From assembly GCA_023245865.1 (NCBI GenBank), contig JAHFJN010000001.1, forward strand, positions 849,637-913,636: DNA of 64,000 nucleotides, written 5' to 3'. A program made the position numbers and the translations under genes. The notes below the pieces were generated by a model, which saw nothing but the letters and a program-made list of their open reading frames with translations, did no database searches and was not told where the DNA came from. Of this stretch, positions 58,011-64,000 are shown in pieces (positions within the stretch are counted from its first letter, which is position 1; each line of letters starts with the position of its first letter). Source of the stretch: Candidatus Peribacteria bacterium (GTDB taxonomy: Bacteria > Patescibacteriota > Gracilibacteria > Peribacterales > Peribacteraceae).

Positions 58011-58541
58011 ATGTTGACCTTCACTCCCCTCGGCGGCCCAAGCCTCAAGATCGCGGGTGGCTCTAAACCAATCGTCGCATTTCCGCCAAAGATCTATCCC
58101 GATACTGTCAACCTGCTCGCAGGCCCCGAGGAGCAGCCTCCGAAAGATGCGATTTCGTGGCCGGGAGAATACGACGTTGCGGGGATCACCATCCGCGGCA
58201 TCGGACAACTTGAAGGGCAGAAAGTTTCCTATCTCGTGGAAGTCGACGGCGTGAGAATCGCATTTCCGGCATCGCCCCTCGAAGACTGGAGCGAGTTTGA
58301 TATCGAACGCCTTGGCGAAGTGCATATTCTGGTGCTCCCCGGGGAGAACGCAAAAGTCTGTCAAACACTTCTCGATGAAGTTGATCCCCGTGCGGTATTC
58401 CTCGTTCCGGCCTCAGATGGATCCATCCATCCCGACGTCCTCAAGCTCTGCGGTGCGGTGGGGAAAGAAGCCGTGAGTGAGTACAAATTGAAAGGGGCGT
58501 TGCCGGTGGAGGGGCGGGAAGTGGTGGTGTTTAAAGCTTAG
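58011..58541 (+). CDS. Degenerate metallo-beta-lactamase-fold protein (UlaG-like)
   Basis: 176 residues. ISWPGEYDVAGITIRGIG and VDGVRIAF follow the pattern of small CPR UlaG-like hydrolases. The N-terminal GHSCF block is GGPSLKI here and the HxHxDH motif is absent, so no metal site remains. It may be a non-enzymatic binding protein or a decaying copy. TATCTT lies six bases before the ATG. The spacer 57883-58010 is full of AAGATGCAAG-type low-complexity repeats. Confidence 0.6.
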   Translation: MLTFTPLGGPSLKIAGGSKPIVAFPPKIYPDTVNLLAGPEEQPPKDAISWPGEYDVAGITIRGIGQLEGQKVSYLVEVDGVRIAFPASPLEDWSEFDIERLGEVHILVLPGENAKVCQTLLDEVDPRAVFLVPASDGSIHPDVLKLCGAVGKEAVSEYKLKGALPVEGREVVVFKA

Positions 58542-58648
58542 CCTTTCCTTTCGTGTAGGGAGGTTGGAGGTGCGACGTGAGCGAGGGGGAGGAAGGTGGA
58601 ATATTTTATTGTTTTGAGCATGGGGCGAGTGCGATAAGCTATTGATAC

Positions 58649-58723
58649 GGCCCCGTAGTTCAACGGATAGAACGACCCTCTCCTAAGGGGTAAATGCTGG
58701 TTCAATTCCAACCGGGGCCACCA
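58649..58723 (+). tRNA. tRNA-Arg (CCU)
   Basis: Acceptor GGCCCCG/CGGGGCC, D arm GTTCAACGGATAGAAC, anticodon loop CTCCTAA giving CCU, T loop TTCAATT with one mismatch in the T stem, encoded CCA at 58721-58723. The next gene starts five bases later. Confidence 0.93.
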
Positions 58724-58728
58724 GCCAT

Positions 58729-59223
58729 ATGCAACCCCTCCTCACTCTCCTCGACGCGCATTCCATCCCCTTCCAGCGCTTCGACCATCCCGCCGTCTTT
58801 ACGTGTGAGGAGTCGGAGAAACTTCCGCCGATGCCCGGAGTCTCGACCAAGAATCTTTTTTTGCGCGATGAAAAGAAAACAAAATATTTCCTCGTGAGTG
58901 TAGGGCACGAAAAGCGCGTGGACCTGAAAGCACTGACAAAAATGCTCGGCGCAACAAAGTTGAGCTTCGGCGATGCCGAGAGTCTCAAAAAATACTTAGG
59001 CGTCGATCCCGGCTCGGTCACGCTCTTCGGCGCCATGCACGATCGTGATTGCGCGGTCGACATCATCATCGATCATGCGGTGTGGGAGGTGGGGACACTT
59101 CAGTGTCATCCACTCCTCAATACCGCGACCCTCGTCATCAAAACGGAGGACCTTGATCGCTTTTTTCAACTTATCGCACATCCCTACCGTGTACTGGAAG
59201 TACCCGCACGCAGTTCCTCATGA
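58729..59223 (+). CDS. YbaK/ProX-type aminoacyl-tRNA deacylase
   Basis: Hydrolyses mischarged tRNA-Pro. 164 residues of the YbaK fold: FQRFDHPAVFTCEESEKL, GVSTKNLFLRDEKK, FLVSVGHEKRVDLKAL, and LGVDPGSVTLFGAMHD. It resembles the ProXp-ala/PrdX group rather than YbaK. It begins five bases after the tRNA-Arg CCA and has no box of its own, so it is most likely cut from the tRNA transcript by tRNA processing. The last six bases overlap the convergent gene. Confidence 0.88.
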   Translation: MQPLLTLLDAHSIPFQRFDHPAVFTCEESEKLPPMPGVSTKNLFLRDEKKTKYFLVSVGHEKRVDLKALTKMLGATKLSFGDAESLKKYLGVDPGSVTLFGAMHDRDCAVDIIIDHAVWEVGTLQCHPLLNTATLVIKTEDLDRFFQLIAHPYRVLEVPARSSS

Positions 59224-59625
59224 TGCCTTTTGGAGCTCCTCCTGCGCGTTTGGTTGGGGCTGAGTCAGGGGCGCCAAGAATTCCCGCTTCGCCGGATAGC
59301 CGATCTGTGACGGATCATCATGCATCAAAACGTGCCGGATTTGAGGCAATACTTTTCTTTGAGTCACGTATTCGGCACCACCGATTCCCCATCGGCGCAA
59401 TTGTGCCCGTAGCCACTCTTCCTGCTCTACAGTTGCGGATTCATCCAGCCCCACGGTCACAAAGAAATCATTTCCTCTGTCGAGTCCCGCGCCCAAAAAC
59501 CATTGTTTCTTCTCTAAGTGGAGCTGATGATACATCTCCCATAAGCGATCATGGATCTCCGTCTGACGCTCCCGTGAGACGGGTTCTGTCGTGTTGGCAG
59601 CTATGAAAAGGCGTTCGCGATCCAT
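59218..59625 (-). CDS. Unrecognised small protein
   Basis: 135 residues, soluble, with a balanced helix-strand pattern (FFVTVGLDESATVEQEEWLRA). No motif recognised. ATG at 59625 is chosen because TATGGT lies seven bases upstream; longer starts are possible. It is convergent with the deacylase gene. Confidence 0.5.
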   Translation of the reverse strand: MDRERLFIAANTTEPVSRERQTEIHDRLWEMYHQLHLEKKQWFLGAGLDRGNDFFVTVGLDESATVEQEEWLRAQLRRWGIGGAEYVTQRKVLPQIRHVLMHDDPSQIGYPAKREFLAPLTQPQPNAQEELQKAS

Positions 59626-59708
59626 AAAATTTACCATAGTGAAAGAACGCAACCTTCGGCAACCCCTTTGTATCCATCCTGTACTCACTGTGCTACACTC
59701 CCTTACCG

Positions 59709-61457
59709 ATGAGGCGTCGTACGATCCTGATCGGGCTTGTCATCCTGCCAACAGTGGCACTGGCGCTCGATTTCACCGATACCACGAATCGCTTTTCCGA
59801 TGCGCCGTTTGCCATAAACGAAGCTGCCGGTATCCGTGTGCTTACCAATCTCGGCGCGATCAACGGAAATCCTGACGGCACCTTCGCACCGGACCGAAGC
59901 GTCAATCGTGCGGAATTTTTGAAGATTGTCTTTCGCAGTAACGCAAAAGTGGCAGCGACAGATTCCGATGCCGATGCGTGCTTCCCCGATGTGAAAGTGA
60001 CCGACTGGTTCAGCTCATACGTGTGTTTGGCTAAAAAGCGCGGCACGGTGGGTGGCTATCCCGATGGTCTGTTCCGTCCTGCAAATCCCGTGAACTACGC
60101 CGAGGCGCTCAAGATCCTCGATGGACTCTATGATCTACCCCTCTCAGCAATTCCGGATAATCCCTGGTACGCACGTTTCGTGAATGCGGCGGCCGGCAAG
60201 AAGCTCCTTCTCCCGAGTGCACCCCCCTACGATGCTCCCCTCACCCGCGGCCAGGTTGCAGAGCTCGTCGCAACGTTCGTTTCCTTTCAGGAGGGTCTCC
60301 TCCCAACCTATCGCACTCTCGAGCGCACAGGCACGCTCCTGCTCCCTGAACAGGTATCCTCCTCTTCCTCCGGATTCTCCCGCCCCAACATCTCTTCCCG
60401 TTCCTCCCTTGCCCCGCAGAGCTCGCTCGCGAGCGACGTGGGGTCTCGTCCCTCCGGCACCGGCTCCTCTACCCCGCAGAGCTCAGTTATGAGCGGCGTG
60501 GGGTCTTCCTCTTCCTATTCCGGCTTCCCCGCCATCAGTCGCTTCCTCATGGTGGGCATGGTGAGTCTCCCCATCGCAGATGGCACGTTCGTGAGCCAAG
60601 GGGAAGAGGGCGTCCTTCGCACGGTGGATGTGATCCTGCGCCGTCAGGTGTTTTCTCTCGGTGCCCTGCTCCTTGTGGACAGTCGCGGTGTCGCCCTTGC
60701 CACTCTGGTTCCCGGGACCGATAACAATGCGGATCGCACGAAGTGGCATGCGGATGTGCCGCAAAATGCAAACACCTACCGTATAGCGCGCGACACGCCG
60801 ACGGTGCTTGGCATTGTGGCGCAGCTCAAAAAGCGCGGAGACGGCGGGGCGGCGAATGAGCTCTTCGAGACGCAGGATTTCCAGATTCAAGTCATTGGGT
60901 CCGTCAGCAACATGAATCATCAAATTCTCCCGGTTCCCGATCATCGTCCTACCCATCAGACCGCAGACGCGCGCATCCTCGCAGTGAAGACTGTGATGCC
61001 GGCAACAGGAACCATCCGTACGGGAGCCAATAAACTGATCGCCACCTTTGCGATCACCGGCGAGACGATGACCGGGGGGCAGCTTGCTCTCGACAGTCTC
61101 GAATTCATTGCGCAGAAAACAAACGCGACGATCACGAATGTGCGAATCGGTGGAGTGAATCCTGCAGATCAGGCGGATTGCGCGCTTGATACCGTAGATG
61201 TGCGGCACGTCAGTTGCTCGAGCATCCCCCCAAGCCTTCGGACGCTCAGTAGCACGCCGCAACTCTTTTCCCTCTATGCAGACGTGAGCCTGAAAGGCGC
61301 GGGCGTCACGAGCGGGGACCTGCAGGTGACATTTGAAGGACCGGGACAGATCGGCCAGAACGGTGCGATCCACTGGAGTGATTCCACCGGGCACTACAAC
61401 TGGATCGAGCCGAATGTGACGCTCCAAAACGGACCGACGTGGAAGGTGACACAATAG
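59709..61457 (+). CDS. S-layer-homology (SLH) surface protein
   Basis: 582 residues. Signal peptide (TILIGLVILPTVALA), three SLH repeats at about 30-200 (GNPDGTFAPDRSVNRAEFLKI; GYPDGLFRPANPVNYAEALKI; a third, more diverged), a Ser/Pro linker with two near-identical SSLAS/SSVMS units, and beta-rich C-terminal domains. SLH repeats normally bind secondary cell-wall polymers. TACACT lies nine bases before the ATG. Confidence 0.85.
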   Translation: MRRRTILIGLVILPTVALALDFTDTTNRFSDAPFAINEAAGIRVLTNLGAINGNPDGTFAPDRSVNRAEFLKIVFRSNAKVAATDSDADACFPDVKVTDWFSSYVCLAKKRGTVGGYPDGLFRPANPVNYAEALKILDGLYDLPLSAIPDNPWYARFVNAAAGKKLLLPSAPPYDAPLTRGQVAELVATFVSFQEGLLPTYRTLERTGTLLLPEQVSSSSSGFSRPNISSRSSLAPQSSLASDVGSRPSGTGSSTPQSSVMSGVGSSSSYSGFPAISRFLMVGMVSLPIADGTFVSQGEEGVLRTVDVILRRQVFSLGALLLVDSRGVALATLVPGTDNNADRTKWHADVPQNANTYRIARDTPTVLGIVAQLKKRGDGGAANELFETQDFQIQVIGSVSNMNHQILPVPDHRPTHQTADARILAVKTVMPATGTIRTGANKLIATFAITGETMTGGQLALDSLEFIAQKTNATITNVRIGGVNPADQADCALDTVDVRHVSCSSIPPSLRTLSSTPQLFSLYADVSLKGAGVTSGDLQVTFEGPGQIGQNGAIHWSDSTGHYNWIEPNVTLQNGPTWKVTQ

Positions 61458-61545
61458 AAGGTAACGAAAGTATTGAATGTATTGAAAGTATGGCAGGTGG
61501 AATTTTTCATTACCTCCTTTACTTCCCTTACCTTCCTTACCTTCC

Positions 61546-62382
61546 TTACCTCATTTTTAATTCCCCCGCCATTTCCTCCGTGGCCCTCCTCGCCGCCTCC
61601 CGCCAATCCCTTCCTTTGTTTGCAAAGATGATACTGCGGCTGGCATTGACGATCGCCCCCGTTCCGTCCGGCAAAAATCCATGCTTCACATCCGCGGCTG
61701 TTCCCCCTTGCGCGCCGTAGCCCGGGATCAAGAAAGGAATATGCGGCATAAGGGTGCGCAGGTACGTCATCTCCTCGGGGTACGTTGCCCCGACGACCGC
61801 GCCGACGCAGGAGAGATTCGTCGCAGGCCCCAAACACTGGGCCCCCCAGCTTTCCACCAACTGCGCCAGGTGCTCATGGACGACTTCGTCACCGATGGGC
61901 AAATCTTGGAGTTCCCCGGAGGAAGGATTACTGGTTTTCACCAGAACAAAAATTCCCTTCTCGTGCTTCACCGCGCGATCGATGAAAGGGGTGATGCCGT
62001 CGCTGCCAAGGTATGGATTCACCGTGAGTGCGTCGATGGGACTGTTTTTTGAAAGGTAGGCGTCTGCATACGCCTCGGACGACGGACCGATGTCTCCTCG
62101 CTTTCCATCCGCGATCACAATCAAATCCTGCAGCTTTGCGTATGCGCAGGTGTCGAAAAATACTTTCATTCCCTCCCACCCGAGCACTTCGTAGTAGGCC
62201 ATCTGGATCTTGATGCAGCTTGCCGTGTCCTTCACCGCATCAATGATGCCGGTACCAAAGGTCAGCAGGCCCTTAGCGTCTCTCGTGATCCCCTCCGGCA
62301 GTTTTTCGAGATTCGGGTCGAGCCCTACGGTGACAGCAGAAGTCGCCTTCACTCGCTTTGTCAGTGCGTCTGCAAAATGCAT
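61546..62382 (-). CDS. pyrF: Orotidine 5'-phosphate decarboxylase
   Basis: Last step of UMP synthesis. 278 residues, type 2 family: TVGLDPNLEKLP, CIKIQMAYYEV, catalytic DGKRGDIGPSSEAYADAYL, and the C-terminal IPGYGAQGGTAADV. ATG at 62382 with TATGAT seven bases upstream is preferred over the upstream ATG. TTCCTTACC tandem repeats lie past the stop, at 61513-61545. Confidence 0.95.
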   Translation of the reverse strand: MHFADALTKRVKATSAVTVGLDPNLEKLPEGITRDAKGLLTFGTGIIDAVKDTASCIKIQMAYYEVLGWEGMKVFFDTCAYAKLQDLIVIADGKRGDIGPSSEAYADAYLSKNSPIDALTVNPYLGSDGITPFIDRAVKHEKGIFVLVKTSNPSSGELQDLPIGDEVVHEHLAQLVESWGAQCLGPATNLSCVGAVVGATYPEEMTYLRTLMPHIPFLIPGYGAQGGTAADVKHGFLPDGTGAIVNASRSIIFANKGRDWREAARRATEEMAGELKMR

Positions 62383-62470
62383 GGATGTCATCATAGCGCA
62401 GATGCGCGCGGTAACCTAAAGGTGTACGATCGTCTACCTTAAATACTCGACAAATTAGGTGTACGAAAGT

Positions 62471-62491
62471 ACACTTCGACAAGCTCAGTGT
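62471..62491 (+). repeat. ACACTTCGACAAGCTCAGTGT palindrome family copy
   Basis: ACACTTCGAC and GCTCAGTGT arms, same family as the copies in pyrC and secA, upstream of comM. Confidence 0.5.
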
Positions 62492-62512
62492 AAACACTCC
62501 CTCCTTCATCCT

Positions 62513-64000
62513 ATGCTCACACAGCTGACATCGTTTGCGACACTGGGACTGCGCAGTGAAAAGATTACCGTGGAAATCGGCGCCACGCCCGGGGAGGGCG
62601 GCATCATTATTGTAGGCCTCGGTGATACCGCCGTGCAGGAAAGTAAACAACGTGTCAGGTTGGCCCTACGCGCGAGCGGATACCGTATCAGTACCGGCCG
62701 CAGTATCACCGTGAACTTGGCCCCCGCAGATATCAAAAAGATCGGTCCGCGCTATGATCTGCCGATCGCACTCGGGCTGCTGCTTGTAAACGACCTCGTG
62801 GAGTTCCCGGCGAATGCTCTCAAAAGCATCGCGCTCCTTGGTGAACTCGCGCTCGATGGCAGTCTGCGCCATGTGTCGGGTGTACTTCCCGCTGCGATCG
62901 CCTGCCGCGCACAAGGGATCGAAACTTTAGTGGTGCCGGCTGCCAATGGCCCCGAGGCGGCGCTCGTGCCGGGTATTCGCGTGATCGCACCTGCGAACTT
63001 CAAGGAACTCGTCGATATTCTTCTTGGTCTTCGCGAGGTGGATGCTATTGTGCCGCCCGCATCTTCTCCCGCTTCGGTTGCCGCGATCGATTTTGCCGAC
63101 ATACGCGGCCAAGAGCACGCGAAGCGTGCACTCGAAATCGCTGCCGCAGGCGGCCATAATGTGCTCTTGAGCGGGGCCCCGGGTTCGGGCAAGACCCTGC
63201 TTGCTCAAGCTCTGCGCGGGATTCTGCCACCGCTCTCGCGCGAGGAATCACTCGAAGTCACGCAGGTGTATTCCGTTGCAAACCTCCTGCCCGATACCAC
63301 CCCGCTTATCGAACAACGTCCGTTTCGCGCGGTGCATCACACGGCGAGTGGCGTCTCGATCGTTGGCGGAGGGACGATCCCCGGCCCGGGAGAAATCAGC
63401 CTTGCCCATCGTGGCGTCCTTTTCCTCGATGAACTCGCAGAGTTCCCCCCGAGTGTGCTCGAGGTACTGCGTCAGCCGCTCGAGGAACGTCACATCACAA
63501 TCACCCGCGCGCAGGGCAGTGTCACGTTCCCGGCCGACGTGCTCCTCGTTGCCGCCATGAATCCGCCGCAGTTCAGTATCGGCAGCGTGCGCAGGATGCA
63601 GCGTCGCATCAGCGGCCCGTTTCTGGATCGCATGGATCTGACGATCGATGTCCAAAATGTACCGATCGATGATCTCCAGCAACAGGCCCGCAACCAGGGT
63701 GAAACGTCTGCAGTCATTCTGGAGCGTGTCATTCGGGCGCGCGGGCTCCAGCAAGAGCGTTTCAAAGGACGCGCAATCTGCACCAACAAAGAAATGGGGA
63801 TCCGCGATCTTCATGAATTTTGCCTTCTCTCACCTGCGAGCGAGCAGCTGCTCAAGCAAGCCGCCGAGCGTCTCAAACTCTCCGCGCGCAGTTATCACCG
63901 GACCATCAAAGTAGCGCGGACCATTGCCGATTTGGCCGGATCCGCTGCGATCGATACCCCCCACGTCGCCGAGGCGCTCCAGTACCGCCAGAGCATCGGG
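62513..64000 (+). CDS. comM: ComM/YifB-family Mg-chelatase-like AAA+ ATPase, cut by the window edge
   Basis: Hexameric helicase that extends D-loops during natural transformation. 496 codons visible, still open at the edge. Lon-like N-terminal domain (LGLRSEKITVEIG, YDLPIALGLLL), then Walker A SGAPGSGKTLLAQAL, Walker B GVLFLDELAEF, and RISGPFLDRMDL. The four-Cys loop normally found between AAMNP and RISGP is absent: here it is NPPQFSIGSVRRMQRR. Start ATG at 62513; no -10 box within ten bases. With the pilin, prepilin peptidase and ComEC-like hydrolase it suggests DNA uptake. Confidence 0.93.
   Translation, partial: MLTQLTSFATLGLRSEKITVEIGATPGEGGIIIVGLGDTAVQESKQRVRLALRASGYRISTGRSITVNLAPADIKKIGPRYDLPIALGLLLVNDLVEFPANALKSIALLGELALDGSLRHVSGVLPAAIACRAQGIETLVVPAANGPEAALVPGIRVIAPANFKELVDILLGLREVDAIVPPASSPASVAAIDFADIRGQEHAKRALEIAAAGGHNVLLSGAPGSGKTLLAQALRGILPPLSREESLEVTQVYSVANLLPDTTPLIEQRPFRAVHHTASGVSIVGGGTIPGPGEISLAHRGVLFLDELAEFPPSVLEVLRQPLEERHITITRAQGSVTFPADVLLVAAMNPPQFSIGSVRRMQRRISGPFLDRMDLTIDVQNVPIDDLQQQARNQGETSAVILERVIRARGLQQERFKGRAICTNKEMGIRDLHEFCLLSPASEQLLKQAAERLKLSARSYHRTIKVARTIADLAGSAAIDTPHVAEALQYRQSIG

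Overview
The window looks like part of a small-genome bacterium of the Candidate Phyla Radiation (Patescibacteria). Peregrinibacteria/Peribacteria is my best guess; this is inference from gene content and style, not from a marker-gene tree. The reasons are: lone, compact housekeeping genes instead of conserved operons; many short interspersed repeats, several sitting in frame inside essential genes; a diversity-generating retroelement (DGR); an LPxTG-like surface protein; and a pilin/competence gene set. TGA is used as a stop, which argues against the Gracilibacteria/Absconditabacteria code.

Layout. 1-3.98 kb: a partial unknown gene, then a complete DGR with reverse transcriptase, Avd on the opposite strand, template repeat, hairpin, and a variable-protein gene whose variable C-terminus lies in a shifted frame. 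4-11 kb: dnaE, tsaC, nrdR, aspS and a BON-domain protein. 11.3-17.1 kb: tRNA-Leu, a coiled-coil protein, mfd, dnaN. 17.07-17.41 kb: an intergenic stretch with DnaA-box-like sites (candidate oriC). 17.4-27.7 kb: a sugar nucleotidyltransferase, a ComEC-type hydrolase, a fibronectin-III surface protein, a YefM/YoeB toxin-antitoxin pair, a flippase, pyrB, pyrC, a HAD phosphatase and small membrane proteins. 27.7-36.9 kb: RNase J, a PP2C-like membrane protein with a C-terminal beta-rich region, a cytidylyltransferase-like protein, prepilin peptidase, a small-RNA candidate, smpB, a formaldehyde-activating enzyme, recR and a pilin. 36.9-43.4 kb: a giant protein of about 1,730 residues, a heptad-repeat protein, RNase P RNA and tRNA-Thr. 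43.4-52 kb: polyprenyl sugar transferase, secreted proteins, a DnaQ-DinG-like fusion, nusA, a glycosyltransferase. 52-64 kb: tsaB, secA, holB, murA, tRNA-Arg, a prolyl-tRNA editing protein, an S-layer-homology protein, pyrF and a comM that runs off the right edge.

How the genes fit together. Replication and repair are represented by dnaE, dnaN, holB, mfd, recR, the DnaQ-like exonuclease and comM; DNA uptake and pili by the pilin, prepilin peptidase, ComEC-like hydrolase and ComM; the cell surface by murA, flippase, sugar transferase, glycosyltransferase, SLH and LPxTG-like proteins. Pyrimidine synthesis is represented by pyrB, pyrC and pyrF. tRNA t6A synthesis is represented by tsaB and tsaC.

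Three sequence-level patterns stand out. First, the DGR: template and variable repeats are both 112 bases and differ at 19 positions, all of them adenines in the template. Second, a repeat of exactly 165 bases occurs three times with stems that change in a compensatory way. Third, most genes have a TANNNT box 6-10 bases before the start codon and no ribosome binding site, which implies leaderless mRNAs. A minority have strong Shine-Dalgarno sites, and several of those also have longer leaders or their own terminators.
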